This document shows positions 21,963 to 34,376 of a stretch of 64,000 bases of DNA, piece by piece. A model generated the notes under the pieces. That model saw nothing but the letters and a program-made list of their open reading frames with translations. It was not told where the DNA came from and ran no database searches. Positions within the stretch are counted from its first letter, which is position 1. Each line of letters begins with the position of its first letter. The translations under genes and the position numbers were made by a program. The DNA is from Tetrapyrgos nigripes (lineage: Eukaryota > Basidiomycota > Agaricomycetes > Agaricales > Campanellaceae): contig JAACJM010000156.1 of assembly GCA_013368315.1 (NCBI GenBank), forward strand, positions 62,001 through 126,000, given 5' to 3'.

Positions 21963-24218
21963 TTATCTCCTACTGTTGCTTGGCCCTGCAACAGTACTCG
22001 GATCTTCTTTGACTCCCGAATCTTCGTCATCTGAGACTGCAATGATCAACTCATCACCACTGACCTCAGAGCCAGCCAAAGACTCGGTTCTGGTAGTTGC
22101 ACCCTTGTTGCCTGATTTGTCACAGTGCTCCTCCAGATATGCCCCAGCAGTGGTCAGGAATGATGTCCACCACCCCTCATCACGAGCCTGAAAGGTCTTG
22201 ATGCAAGTCTTGCAGTCCCAAATAACAATGCGCTCGCCTTTGATGTTCTTCTCCACTTTCTCCCACTTGTCTGCAGAGAAATAATACTGAGAGATTTTTT
22301 TCTCATAGACTAGTTCTCCAGTAGACCAGTGAGACAACGCCTGATGTACCTATGATACGTTTAGAACCAGGAAAGGTAACAGAACAGTGTCAACCATGTA
22401 TTGCGGCAATGATAGCATAACAACTGCATAGGATGGCTTGTCACCCAGGTCCAAGCTGGCTTTCTGAGAGGGTTCAAGATGGCCTTTTGCAAACGTTTCG
22501 ATGAGCAGGTCATTCAAACCGAATCCCTGAGCAAGACCTCGTCAGAAACAGAAAGTTTTACACATAAATAAGCATACCTTTCCTTTCCCCCATTCATAGC
22601 TATAATCTTGCCAAAGGTACCTTCGCGTTTTGTACAGTAGAAGCTTGAGGAATGATTCAACCAGCTCTCAGATCTTCTCAGCTGAGCTGGGCATTTGGCT
22701 ATCTTCCTGGTCTGCAGAATCTGAATCATTGGAAGCTGAGTATGATGTGACAAGTGCCTTGATGGCGTCCATTGCCCCAGAGCCAATTTTGGATCTCCAG
22801 TTAGAGACATCGTACTCGACCTGTCAAAAAATATAGTAAGAGTAGTACTCACATGTCCTGGCCAAACATCATTGCCATTGGTTGTGACAATGTTCGCTCC
22901 ATAGACCCTGTCGAGAATAGTCTGCATGCCCTGGCGATCCGGTTTGTTCTGGAAAGGCTTCTCACCCATGGCAATTTGCTGAATTGATAGCAGAACAACC
23001 TGTTTGGTGAAACGCTCCTGAAACTCAGGTGAGATGTCTTTCAGAGTCCACTTGCAACAGCCTTCACACTGAGCAGTCTTGGTGAGTGTTGTTGACGCAT
23101 CTGCATGCTCTACCTTGACAGGAGCCTACATTTGAATTGTTAGTTCTCTTTGACAATGGAAGAATGCGAAAGGAAAAGGGAAAGTGTCTACATCACCTTG
23201 AGTTTGACGGTCCCAAGAACCTTTGGCACAGTAGCCTTGCCGTTCTCTACCCCATCTCCAGTGTCTTTAGCAATACCGGCACAGTCCCATACCATGGAAT
23301 CATCCTCGTTGTCTTCGCCTTGAGCCAGCTCACTCTCAGTAATAGCAGTAGCAGAAGGTGCAGATGTTGATTGTGCATGCTCCTTCTTGACTGCATCAGA
23401 AAGCCCAGTTCTGATAATTGGCTTCGGTCGCTTGGCAGCTGGTCCTTTCGTGCTGTTGAAGAAAGAATTAGAAAGTGGCTTAATAAGCAATTGACGCTTG
23501 CCCCAGGGCTTCCTTCTGCTTTGTCAGTGCAGCTGGTGTACCCGTCTGCAGTTGCGTCTTCCTCGCCACAACCACATCACTCCTCTTGACTTTAGTCTTC
23601 TTCTTTCTGCCTTGTACTGCAGCATCCACAGCCTCCAAAGGATTATCACTCATTTCTGAGTTGGCGGCGGCTTGGGCAGTGGGCAAGGCAGCATTATCTA
23701 TGTTTTAAAGGTCAGTACCAATGTAACAATGTCCTCAGATGTATTAACTCTTGCTCACCAAAGTCTTTACCAAACTCAGGGTCTCGTTGAGGTGCTGGTG
23801 GATAGGGTGAAACTAGGATAAAAATATATACAACACAGAGAGAACTCACCCTCAGGCATTGACACAACTGATTCCTGGTCACTCTCAATGTTGACAGGAG
23901 GAGCCTGAGGCTTGGGCTTGGTAGTTGCAGACTGGTGTCTTGACTAATTCCGCACATTTGTCGTCTTCAGCACACACTGTCTTCAATGGTTGCTATGGCT
24001 TTCACTGACTCAACGTGCTCCTTCTCTTGAGCTTTGGCTTTATCAGCCTCTGCTTTTCGTGCTGCTTCCATTTCTGCTGGAGTACGATGAGGTTGGCATG
24101 GGGCATCAGCAGCAAATTGAAGGAGACCGGGATTCTGTACTGCAGTTGTACACTTTGGGCGAATAGCAGTCTTGGGAGCAGCTGGAGGGGCTTTGGTTGT
24201 CTTCTTGGACTCAGACAT
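21963..24218 (-). CDS. unrecognised multi-exon gene divergent from the Plavaka transposase
   Basis: A chain of exon-like frames reads along the minus strand from ATG 24,218 to a stop at 21,963. It starts with a Lys/Ala/Pro-rich leader and a charged helix (E-M-E-A-A-R-K-A-E-A-D-K-A-K). A basic R-K-K-K-T-K-V-K-R segment follows near 23,600 and an acidic segment near 23,300. Next comes a C-x2-C motif (C-E-G-C-C-K-W, near 23,060), then a conserved-looking globular part (near 22,970-22,680). The Trp-rich 3' part (22,330-22,200) has C-x2-C (C-K-T-C), and the tail is acidic. Short GT-AG introns separate the pieces. At least one frame change (near 23,960) and a few stops suggest decay. Its start lies about 190 bp from the transposase start in divergent orientation, so the two may share a promoter. 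I do not recognise the family; it may be Plavaka cargo or a host gene. Confidence 0.45.
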
Positions 24219-24406
24219 GGTGGTAGGAGGGCAAGTTTGTTTATTTGGTCAAGGTTCATTTTCGTGGTGTCTTCCACACTTGAAATTTGTTTAACCGTTG
24301 ACTGTACCTTAGGAAAAACCTAGTTCCACCTAGTTCCACACAGCTGCAGCAACATTGGAGTCTCCGAAGGCCACCCTCATCACCCCAGCTATCCACAACA
24401 CCCAGT
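24219..24406. promoter_or_regulatory. 188-bp divergent intergenic region
   Basis: It separates the ATG of the minus-strand gene at 24,218 from the transposase ATG at 24,407. No clear TATA box is visible. Its position suggests a bidirectional promoter for two transposon genes; this is inferred from layout only. Confidence 0.35.
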
Positions 24407-27400
24407 ATGCCTAGGAGAACCTTCCAGCCACGAAACCTTCAATGCCAGTATGCCAATGTGGGTTGCGATAAAACCTTCACCAATCGGTCTGGTCAGACAA
24501 GGCACCAGGGAAAATGCGAGTATGCTAGGGTTCAACAACTGTCACAGTCCCTGGAGCAACCTTCACTCTCTCCAGCATCGGAAGAACTGGAGCCCATACA
24601 CCCTTTATCACCTTCTGCACTGCCAAGCCCCGTCATCAGTGAAAACATACGGGATCCAGTATTTGGTTACCTTCAAGAGACTAAAGAAGAAGATATTTAC
24701 ACCCATGGGATCATTGACAGTCAGTCTATCCTTTCCTTTGTAGTTTTTGCCATCTCATCTTATGTTTCTGCAGGTCGTTCTTGTGATGAAAATGGTATTT
24801 TTTTTACCTCGAAATCAACCACCCAAACCTTTCGAAGAGTTACCGCCTGATGATTGGAGTCCCTTCGAGTTGCGAGCGTCATATGAGCTAGCCGACCTTC
24901 TTTATCGGCGAGATGAAATGTCTGGACGCAATGTCAATGACTTGTTTCAAATCTGGGCTGCTACACTTCCTTCAGATCAAGACCCTCCCTTTGCCAATAA
25001 GGCTGATCTCTTTGCAATCCTTTCAGCTTTCTTTCACTGGTCCTTTGGGAGAAGGAGAGCCAGAGCCATGGAAACTAGCAAAATACGACATCTATTATCG
25101 TGACCCCTGCAAAGTCATACATCAGCAGTTAGGTAACCGAGATTTTGCACACAAGATGGACTTCACTGCGAAGAAGGTCTTCAGTAAACCCAGAAGCACC
25201 AGTTCAGTGATCTCATGAGTGGGGAGTGGGCATGGAGACATTCGGTATGCAATTGTCTTTTCATATTTATCTTTTGCTAGATTACTATTTAGGACAAACT
25301 CGCAGAGGATCCCTCAATGGAAGGCACCACCCACTGCCCAATCATTCTCAGAAGTGATAAGACTACAGTCTCAGTCACTACAGGCCAGAATGACTTTTAT
25401 CCTCTCTATATTTCAAATGGTCTCCTTCACAACAATGCATGCCGTGCTCATCACCATGGAGTCACTCTGTTGGCTTTTCTGAGTATCCCTCATAGTAAGT
25501 CTTGTCTCTATGTATTCAGAAAGTTGCATTCAAGCTCACTGCTTATTTCTGGACTGCAGCTGATTGTGAGCATGACGATAGCACAGAGTTCCACCGCTTC
25601 CGTCGACATGTTTTCCATACCTCACTGCAGGAAATACTGCAGCCCTTGCATCCTTACTTCACGACTCACAATATTGTGCGTTTTGGTGATGGTCACTATC
25701 GCTGGGTCACATACTCCCTGGGACCTTACATCAGTGATTATCCTGAACAGGTCTTATTGGCTTGTATCAGATCTAATTGGTGTCCAAGGTACAGTCTTTT
25801 CCTATTGTGATGTGCTCTAACTAATTGACTTTAAATAGATGCACTGCTCACCAGAAGGACCTGGATGGCAGAGGCGATCAGAGATGTCATGAGCACACCC
25901 AGGATGCAATGTGTGGCCTGAGTAGCACTGACCTTTGGAACGAATATGGAATTATTGATGGCATCCTAGTGAGTTTCATCTCAGATGTACTAACCTAAGA
26001 GTAGCCTTTCACTCATTATTTCCGCATGGAGACATCCATGAGCTCCTTACTCCAGACCTTTTACATCAAGTCATTAAGGGCACATTCAAGGACCATCTCG
26101 TCACATGTGTTGAGGAGTGGATAACTATGCATAACAGTAAGAAAGACGCAAAGCATATCTTGGCTGAAATAGATCGTCGGTGAGTGTGTCTTTCTATTCA
26201 CAAGACATTGACTCATGCTTTCTCAGTCTTGCTGCTGTACCTTTGTTCCCCAACCTTTGTCGGTTTGCAGAAGGCCACAACTTTAAACAATGGACAGGTA
26301 ATGACTTGAAGGCACTCATGAAGGTCAGTCCATATTTCTTCCTGATTCGCTGATGGTTGACTACATACTCATATCATTGCAGATATATCTTACCGCTATC
26401 CATGGAATAGTTCCAGATGGTATGGTCCGTGCCATCGCAGACTTCACTGAGTTCTGCTACATTGCCAGACGAAACATCATTGATGAAGACAATCTTACAG
26501 CCATGGAGGATGCACTGCAGTGCTTCCATGAGGAGCGTGTTTTTTTCCATGCAGAAGGGGTTCGTGGTGGGGACGAGGAACGTGACCACAGTTTTTCACT
26601 CCCTAGACAACACGCATGCAGCCATTATCCCTATCTTGTGCGAGAGTTTGGTGCTCCCAATGGTGTATGTTCCTCTTTCACTGAGTCCAAGCATATCGAA
26701 GCAGTGAAGAAGCCCTGGCACCATGGCAACTGTTTCCAAGCCTTGTTACCCATGCTCATTGTCAATCAGTGTGTTGATAAGCTTGTAGTGTCAAGAGTTG
26801 ATTATGTCACTCGCAGTATGATGAAGGCACCATTGGTTAGGCCAGAGGAAGCACCACCTGTGGAGCAGGAGCCTCAGGAGGTAGAGGATGATGATAGCTG
26901 CGATGTGGAAGATGTCATAGCCAAAACCGTGTTGGCCAAGGAACCAAGTGAGTATGTTACATTACTATCTCGTTTGACACTCTACTAACATTAATGGCTC
27001 TAGTTCATAATTATCCTTGTAGAATGGAGGATTTAGCTCTCCACCTCAATCATCTGGAGCTTCCAGAGCTCATCCGTCGCTTCCTCTACAAGCAAGAATG
27101 ACTCAAAGACAACTTCTGAGAACACGGCAAGTATGATTATGACAACGTGGGGCTCGATTGTTGTCCCAAATACTATGGCAAGGTTCGTGCATATCCCTCT
27201 GCTACTGCAACATTTTATGCCCCCAGTGATTTGTCAGGGATAACCGGTATGCATCGGGAGCGTATTCGGTTAATGTCTGCTTGGAGGAAAGGACCAGCAA
27301 GACACGACTGCGTCTTTGTTCATATGGACCCTGATGCATCTGGCTTCTGGGCACTCTCTGTCGCCTGTGTCCTTTTATTCTTCTCAATTTGGCATAACAA

Positions 27401-27684
27401 GGTCTTCTATCCTTGTGCTCTCGTCACCTGGTTTTCAACAGTTGGAGACTCTCCATGCCCTTAGACAGGGATGTGGATGGTTGAACCAGATCTGGATGAA
27501 AATGGAGAGTGCCGAATGCAAGTCATTCACTTGGACACTATTGTTCGTGGTGCTCACTTGATTGGTGTTGCTGGTAAGGAGTTTTTGCCTCGTGGTTTCA
27601 GTTTTTGAAAATCTCTGGACAGCTTCTTGACATTCTATGTAAACAAGTATATAGACTATCATGCACATGAAACTGTGTTCTAAA
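24407..27684 (+). pseudogene. Plavaka-family (KDZ-related) transposase, near full length, decayed
   Basis: This is the DDE-type transposase of Plavaka DNA transposons, which would cut and paste the element in the nucleus. A C2HC zinc finger opens the protein (C-x6-C-x12-H-x3-C, residues about 12-36). Family landmarks follow in order: W-S-P-F and A-D-L-L-Y-R-R, I-W-A-A-T-L-P-S-D-Q-D-P-P-F-A, L-G-N and D-F, then S-D-K-T-T-V-S-V with the first likely catalytic Asp. Next are G-H-Y-R-W-V and Y-I-S-D-Y-P-E-Q-V-L-L-A-C-I, D-I-H-E-L-L-T-P-D-L-L-H-Q, and F-G-A-P-N-G with S-K-H-I-E-A-V-K. The C-terminal domain has A-T-A-T-F-Y-A-P-S-D. Several short introns interrupt it. A frame change near 25,020 and stops near 27,100, 27,118 and 27,463 make it inactive. 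A coiled-coil gene follows 150 bp downstream. Confidence 0.85.
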
Positions 27685-27832
27685 TAAACAACGTTGTCCC
27701 TCACTATGTGGACTTGAAGCTGAGTTTTGCCATAATCACAGGTCAATTTCCTTGTTTGGAAACTTTGAGATTCCGAAATTCCGAAATCCCGCAGCTCAAT
27801 CCGAATCGTCTTGCTCTTCACCTTCACCTACA

Positions 27833-28772
27833 ATGGTGCTGGGAAAACAACCCAACAAATCTGAGTCACCGCGGACTCCCAAACGGCAGAACACTCTGTA
27901 AACTCCCTTCACACTGTCTTATTCTCATATTCTCATTGATTCCCTTGTTTTTTCGAAAACCACAGTGTAATTCAGTCCTCTCAGTCCCCGGATATCCTAG
28001 TGGACCACTCACCCTGTAAATCGGAGCCTCACACACCTACTGTTGCCCTCTTCAGTGCAATGGAAAATGATAGGCGAGTACATCATTCTATCCTGTGCAG
28101 ATTGGTATTGGGACTGAAAGTCAGCCCCATGGTTTAGGCAGGGAGATCATGATGCAAAACCATTGTTAACAGCTGAGTAAGTACTGTGTCTACCCATGGG
28201 CCACAATCCATTCAACTTGTTATTTGGGTTGATGATTTTGATTAGAAATTTGGACGATTCGCAGACCGAAGACGAGACTCAAGAGATTCGAGAGATCCAC
28301 AAAGCCTCACAGATCGAGGTGCTATGTAAGGAGTACAGTCAGGAAATGGGAAAGACAAACACTTGGAGTGTGCCATATCTGATTACCAGTGGAGTAGCTC
28401 AGTTTCTAAACCATCTCTTTCAGGATTCAGGAAATCTTGTCTAATCACAGTTCTGCAGAGCACTGCAACTTTCTAGTACACAACGCTGGTCACCCACCCC
28501 CTGCTCCCGTCTCACAGTGCAAAAAGCACATTTCTCAATTATCAGACAATCTATATGATACAAAACTCCGATGTAAAGCTCTTGAATTGAATTTAGAAGC
28601 CGCCTCGTATGCTCTGCAAGTAGCTGAAAGGGATTGAGATTGTGCAACAGAACAGGCAACTGAGCTGAGGAAGGAGGTAGTAGTGCTTAGGGAGGCATTG
28701 AGGCGCCTTGAAGATGGCGTGAAAACCACTGGTTGGGACTTGCTTCATCTGGCGGATTCAGTGGATGTTTAG
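27833..28772 (+). pseudogene. Plavaka-linked coiled-coil accessory gene, copy 1
   Basis: Starts at ATG 27,833, about 150 bp after the transposase stop and on the same strand. Exon 1 ends P-R-T-P-K-R-Q-N-T-L before a GTAAAC donor (about 27,899). Exon 2 reads S-S-Q-S-P-D-I-L-V and S-P-C-K. Further exons lead to a final exon (about 28,485-28,772) with Q-C-K-K-H-I-S-Q-L-S-D-N-L-Y, a long Leu/Ala/Glu/Arg helix and a closing G-W-D-L-L-H-L-A-D-S-V-D-V. The helix has coiled-coil character. An in-frame TGA at 28,635-28,637 replaces a charged codon in the copy at 57.1-58.0 kb, so this copy is inactivated. I do not recognise the family. It may help the transposase assemble or bind DNA; this is inferred from linkage only. 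Confidence 0.65.
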
Positions 28773-29149
28773 TAGAGATAGAAGAGTATGTAAAAAGTTT
28801 ATACAAAGTTCATTGAAAAGTTATGTACTAGGCTTACAATAAAGGTATCTTCAAGTTTGACTTCAACCTGACCTGTGGATGATAGAAGATTAGAAGTGAA
28901 ATAGAAATGGAATGGAACGGAAAGGAAGTAGACAAGGTGGAATTAGAAATAGAGCGGAATAGATCACTTCGGCAATGGAAGTAGATCAGGGGAAATAGAC
29001 AATAGCCACAATAGATCCAGATAGATGGACCTGGTATTTTTCTGATGCGAGCCATTGTTTTCGTCGAAATATACCCAGGGGGGTTGCTGTTTCAGGGCTC
29101 CCTGTGATTCGCCTATTAATTCTTGCCTGAAATTACCCTCGAATGACAT

Positions 29150-29210
29150 TGCAAGATGATTAGTCAATTTTTGGGCCTGTGACCTGTGACCAGACAAATT
29201 GATTGAAATG
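29150..29210. repeat. candidate right end of the Plavaka transposon
   Basis: AATTTTTGGGCCTGTGACCTGTGACCAG (given here in parts: AATTTTTGGGCC, then TGTGACCTGTGACC) inverts the block at 20,850-20,883. The match is partial and no target duplication was located. Confidence 0.35.
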
Positions 29211-30419
29211 ATACAGTAGTGCAAGTTGGACTGTTCATCATCTCCATCAATATTTACTTTGCGAAAGAACCAATTTCAGCTAGTTACTGATTTATACCAT
29301 GTACATACCCTGAATACACTCAGACTTCTCTGATCCTTCATGTTGGCCATTAGCAGCGAAAGACCAGCTCGCCAAAATGGGGTCCCTACAAGGCCCTCAT
29401 AACGTCAAGTTGCATGTTCGCAGGTACTGTTCCCTATTGAGTTGAGCTGCAGCAATGACTCTGATTACAGGGCCAAACTGCTGCAGCCAAGCCTCTTAAT
29501 CACAGTGTCGTGGTTTTCCCAAGGGTATGGCCTGACTCCCACCTATATATCATGCTCAATGCCCACGCCAACAAAGACAGTTGACGCTGTCATTGACAAT
29601 GACAAACACCCTCTCATCGCTGTTGGACTAATTAGATCCCCGGTCTCGTCTGGCCTTTAAGTAAGAATTTTGGCCAATGAAGACCATACACAAATGGGGC
29701 GGCTTCTTCTGCCTATCTTAGGTTGAAGCACCACGGGTGTCCTTTTCTGAGCTTGCCGTTAAATCTGTAAAAAAAATCCATAAATAACTACAATACAATG
29801 ATACAATACAACAGTCTGTACCAATACTAGTCATGTCACCCACTGCGTATGTTGTCAGAGAACGAGAGTGAAATCATGTGTCAGGAGTGAGTCTGGAATA
29901 CTCTTTGCCCCGGAGTGCAGAGTCCGAGTCTGGCAAGGAGAGAAGGAAAAGGAGGAGACCAGGAGAACAGAAGAAGGAGCAGTGTTGACGGGAAACTGAC
30001 GGGGAACTGATGACAATACGACACCATGCATCACGTGCATCTTGACACGTCTCGACGCATTTCCACAAAAATGCTACACTTTCCTGGATCATCTCGTACT
30101 TGACTACACAATTTGACAGGATGAATACACCTCCAGAGATATACACAGTCACTATGACTGAGAATTTTTATGTATGATTGCAGAATTCCAAAAAAATTCA
30201 GCCAGGTCCTGCACAGTTGAGCCATACCATTCATTGATTAAAATGAAATAAGTATTCCAAATATATAGATTGTGGCACTAGATACCCACCAGAATGATTC
30301 TGATTTAGTGTATGATCAAAATTCGATTCAGTTACCAGTGTAGTATAACTTTCAAATACCTTTCTATCCAAGTACTACACTTATACCTGTTGCTTATTTA
30401 CTATTGAGGTATAGCATCA
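29211..30419. other. gene-free stretch, no recognised feature
   Basis: Only short open frames without recognisable motifs. Nothing else supported. Confidence 0.5.
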
Positions 30420-30790
30420 CTCCCAAAAGCAACTTCGGAGGTATAAATATCCAAAGAGAATAAAAGTCTGAACTCCTCACAATAGACTCCCACGCGTTTC
30501 CTGGGCACTTAGCATGCCATCTCGGTCTTTGCCTTGACTCGTGTTGGGTAGACAGAGCTTTTTCAACCTCGGAAAAGTTCGGGATAGGCTTCAACTATGC
30601 AGGAGCCCTCCCTGAATATTTTTGGTCCTTATCCTTTGAGTGATACACGATATACTTGGGAATTAATACAAAACTGTCATAAAATGGTCAATCTGGAACA
30701 TTCATCTTGAATTAGAGATATCATATAGTGCTTCATAAATCGTCGAAAAATAGAAAAATGTGATGGATAGCATACAAATCATTAATATAA
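30420..30790 (-). repeat. dispersed repeat, copy B
   Basis: Reverse-complement partner of 2690-3050. On the minus strand a 66-codon frame (30,594-30,394) contains P-N-F-S-E-V-E-K-A, then H-A-K-C-P-G-N-A-W-E-S. The corresponding stretch of copy A keeps the same order with stops. It may be the relic of a coding repeat; family unknown. Confidence 0.55.
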
Positions 30791-32759
30791 AGTACCCAGG
30801 CATATTACGGCCATCTGAAATTGGCAGAGCCTTACAAGCACTTGGCATGCGAAAACTCCAAAAAGGTGCATCATCCAAAAGCTCAAACCTATACCTAACT
30901 TGCTAGACCCCACAGCATATATTGACATTTGCCACAAAGACTTTCAGCTGAGTCTGAATGCATATTCAGCTCTTATATTTGAGCTCTGGGTGTGATTTTA
31001 GCAGCTGAGATCAGATAGTATAGAGAAAAAAGCTTGCGCTGCACATAAAGGTTGAATTAACATCGAACGCTATGTATGCAGCCACTTAATACTGCTTATT
31101 TTTGACCAGAAAGCAATTGTATGCATACAGAATACACTTATGACTAAGCAGTATGGATCATACACGCCCAAGAATTTATAACAATGGTTATTCTTTCAGC
31201 CACAATTGCTGCTGATCAACTGCAGATTGACATTTGGTACCCAAACATCCATGGGAATGCCGGATAGTACTGCTGATTCCTTTAGAAGTGTTTTAGACAA
31301 TTCAATCAACCACTTGCACTCTTATATAGGTGTACACCAAATTGTATAAAATAGCAGGGAACAGTGGCAAGTCATACCTGCATAATCTGTCTTTAAATAA
31401 TCATACATGAACATTGTCATCTATTAACATAACATGACACAACATGTTATGCACCACGAACTTATATGCATCCATCTGGCTGAATGCGCGCAACAAATGG
31501 CACGTGACAACCCAAGCCTAAAGCGGCCATGCTGACCCCGATTTGACACAGAAACCGGCAGATTCCTAATTAATCATTCAAGTCCAAATTGTGACGGCAC
31601 CTACCAAGGTATGTGCATTGTTATATGTTTTGGTTTTTGGTGGTTTTTTTTTTCCCCTAATCTTCGTGTTTTCTTCTGAACCAGAATGCAGCTCTTGAGG
31701 TCAACCTTTGATTTCAGGTTGGGTATAATGGGAAATGTAAGAATTTGATAGTCAAAGGTGAAGGAATGCATATGGCTACCTGGTGGTGGCAGGCGCAATA
31801 AGCGGATGCAGATGGGTGCAGAAAATGGAACTGAGCTTCCAGAGAACCGAGACTGAGCCAGAGAACCTGCCAACTGACGAAATACTGACAAGTACACAAC
31901 GTGAGTGATTATTATAGCAGTGAGCACGGTGGACAGGGAGCTGACGATCTAGATCTGAGGCTGCCAAATAAGGAATAATTATGCTATGGTGTCCAGCACT
32001 GATTCCTGCTGGATTGCGAGCCCCTATCAGGACCTCCCTGAGCTTAGAGCATACTGTGCAGCACACCATGAAGTCTTATTATAGGCCTTTGTGTTCAGCA
32101 TATTTACAGGGGTAGCTCTGTTGAAGCTCAAACAACCAAATTGAGGAGTCGTACAAACTTTACTGCTATCTCGTCCACTATCATACTTTTTTCTTAATCT
32201 CATCCTTGCCAATAATGCTCATCCCAGACATTCTTCATACTGCCCTTCAGTTCTTGCTCGCATCTCTTAAATCCACCAAATCGCCTACCGCAAACACACT
32301 TTCCTGTTCACAAACACACTCACTTTCTGCCTCGCTCATGCACATGCCCTTACAAATGACTCTGGGACGATTTTTCAGGACTTTAAAGGACACGGGAGAG
32401 GGTTGCGTCATGGTATTGACAGTGGTAGAGGTGGAGGTGGAAGTGGAGGAGAAGAGCCATTAGACTTGTAAGTCTTACAAGAACTCTACACACTCCAAAC
32501 CTCTCCTCTCCTTACATACTGACCGCCTTCATATGCTGCGCACAAAGCTTTGCAGGCTTCTATTGCTGCTCAAGCTCGAGGTCATGGCTCATCCTCATTG
32601 TTGTTGTCCCAGAGTGAGACGATGATTTTGACCCAAGCTCGTTCTGATCCCTGCACCCAATGTTTCTGATCGTTATACACTCCTTACACTGGTGAAGATG
32701 ACACAGAATGTGTATTTCCTAAACCAGTGATCATTTAGTGCTAGAGTTTGGGTTGTATA
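30791..32759. other. mostly non-coding; unrecognised exon-like pieces at 31.6-32.6 kb
   Basis: Nothing is recognisable up to about 31,600. On the minus strand 32,069-31,601 several overlapping frames with splice-like junctions (for example GTAGCCATATGC near 31,785) look exon-like. On the plus strand a Gly-rich piece (G-R-G-G-G-G-S-G-G-E-E) near 32,430 ends at a GTAAGT donor (32,468) and an Ala/Gln-rich piece follows near 32,540. I could not assign either to a family or join them with confidence. Confidence 0.3.
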
Positions 32760-33114
32760 GCCTACGTGTTCCTCGCCCGTGAATAGGGGCTTCACTTTCC
32801 CTTGAATCGCACTGGTGGTACTAAGCGTGTTATAGTAGGAATGGTTACAAAGTCCTTATAGAACTTTGTATAGTATATGGGGTGGATCTGCTACTATAAC
32901 TGAAGCACTGTACACATCAACTATAGTACTTAGAATAAGCCTATCCTATTCATAAGTACTTAGTTTTAGTGTACTGGCACATACACTTATTCCACTAGCA
33001 CTTTAACTAGCAGTTCAGGACTCACTCTAGTCCTTTATATACCAATTGAAGTGGTGAATCAGCTTTGTAACTGCCAATTAGCGTTTCTATACGCAAATTT
33101 TGTATGGTGTATCA
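32760..33114. repeat. segment related to the 1.67-kb insertion at 35.5-37.2 kb
   Basis: Matches about 36,830-37,179 in the same orientation. Shared blocks include GTGAATAGGGGCT, ATAGTACTTAGAAT, ACTAGCAG(C/T)TCAGG and CTCACTCTAGTCCT, and both copies end with GTGTATCA. As in the other copy, the outer edge abuts the hAT transposase coding sequence. CCAT follows at 33,115-33,118, and CCAT also precedes a possible left boundary at 32,457-32,460, which would be a 4-bp duplication; the left part of the two copies is not similar, so that boundary is doubtful. Confidence 0.55.
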
Positions 33115-33860
33115 CCATCATGAAAGAAAAGGTCTGGGAGTCATCAGAAAAGGAAGGATAGTCAAAAAGATTCTCTAATTTCACATCATCCTCATCCAGC
33201 TCAGCCCGTAAGTCATCTCTCCAAACCTTATTGTCCAAGTTGTCCTCCAAACCTTGTTCAAATGATGGAATAGGTAATTCATCATCTGGGTCACCTGCAT
33301 TACCACCTTCACTGTCATTGTCATTGATATCCAAAGCCTCGAGTTCCTGGAGGATCATATCTTCAGTTTCATCATCAGGCTGTGCAGTAGCAGTTGTAGC
33401 ATCAGAAATGTCTTGGGCATCTTTTCCATGTGAGTGCTTGTAATTAGGTGGAGTTCCATATTTTCGTTAGATGTGGTTGTTTACAATGGTGATCTTCTGA
33501 GTTTTCTCAGCACCCATGCAGTTCCAGGCCTTGGTATGTACAGCCATGAATTTGCTGAACCTGCACTCAACCCCTGCAGAGTTGGGAACCATACTTGTAA
33601 TTCTCATGGCCAGTACCACCATGCCATTGACCCCAGAGACATCATCCTGGCTGTTACAGAGATAACCTTGCCAAATTGCAGCAACATCAACAAAGGTGTT
33701 CTGTTGGATCTGTGAGTGACAGTACTAAGAAGCGGGACAGAGATCTCACTTACATTCTGCTTGGCATCTTGGTGACAGTCATCAAGACCCATGACTTCAT
33801 CTGACCACTTTCCAGCCCGAGACATGTACTCAGAGAATGCTTTGTGAAACATGTTGTCAG
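33115..33860 (-). pseudogene. hAT transposase piece 4: C-terminal dimerisation domain
   Basis: Opens with F-H-K-A-F-S-E-Y-M-S-R-A-G-K-W-S, then after one frame change L-A-M-R-I-T-S-M-V-P-N-S-A-G-V-E-C-R-F-S, the hAT dimerisation signature in which the usual E-R is E-C. A strongly acidic tail follows. An intron-like stretch lies near 33,735-33,690. Confidence 0.75.
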
Positions 33861-34376
33861 TGTCACGAATTGCTCCCCGCCTATTCATTTCCTTTCTATT
33901 CTTTTCCCTTCACTATTTACTTCCCGCTCTAACCCCATAAACATCAACCATTTCTCATCATCATCTATAGTTACCATCTCTTTAGATCTATGACTCACAC
34001 TCTTATCTCCTCCGATTCCGATCTCCATGGACATTCTCACTGTCAATCACTCCGCATGAACCAGTACTTTCATCTATCCATATTTGACTTATTATTCTCT
34101 CGCCCTTGACATGTCCACATGATGCCATCTATTATTACTTGCTTTTTCCCATCTGTTCATAGTTTACTTATATACTTGTGATTCTTGTAACCTATCCCTT
34201 AGTTCGTTCACTTCGTCTCCGCTCCGTACTTTTACTATGCAGTGTAGAGCCTAGTCAGCTTACCTTCTCTCTATCTCTCTACTTCTCTATCTCTCTTGAT
34301 CAATTTATCCTCTTGTAACCGACTTTTCTATATTGTGTGACTTGGGTGGTTATCGAGTGTAACGACAACCTTGACA
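33861..34376 (-). mobile_element. solo LTR of Gypsy family A, 516 bp, in the hAT gene
   Basis: Starts TGTCACGAATTG and ends AACGACAACCTTGACA on the plus strand, flanked by the 5-bp duplication GTCAG at 33,856-33,860 and 34,377-34,381. It matches the reverse complement of the LTRs at 37,513 and 46,893. With no internal region attached it is a solo LTR, presumably left by recombination between the two LTRs of one insertion. Confidence 0.93.
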
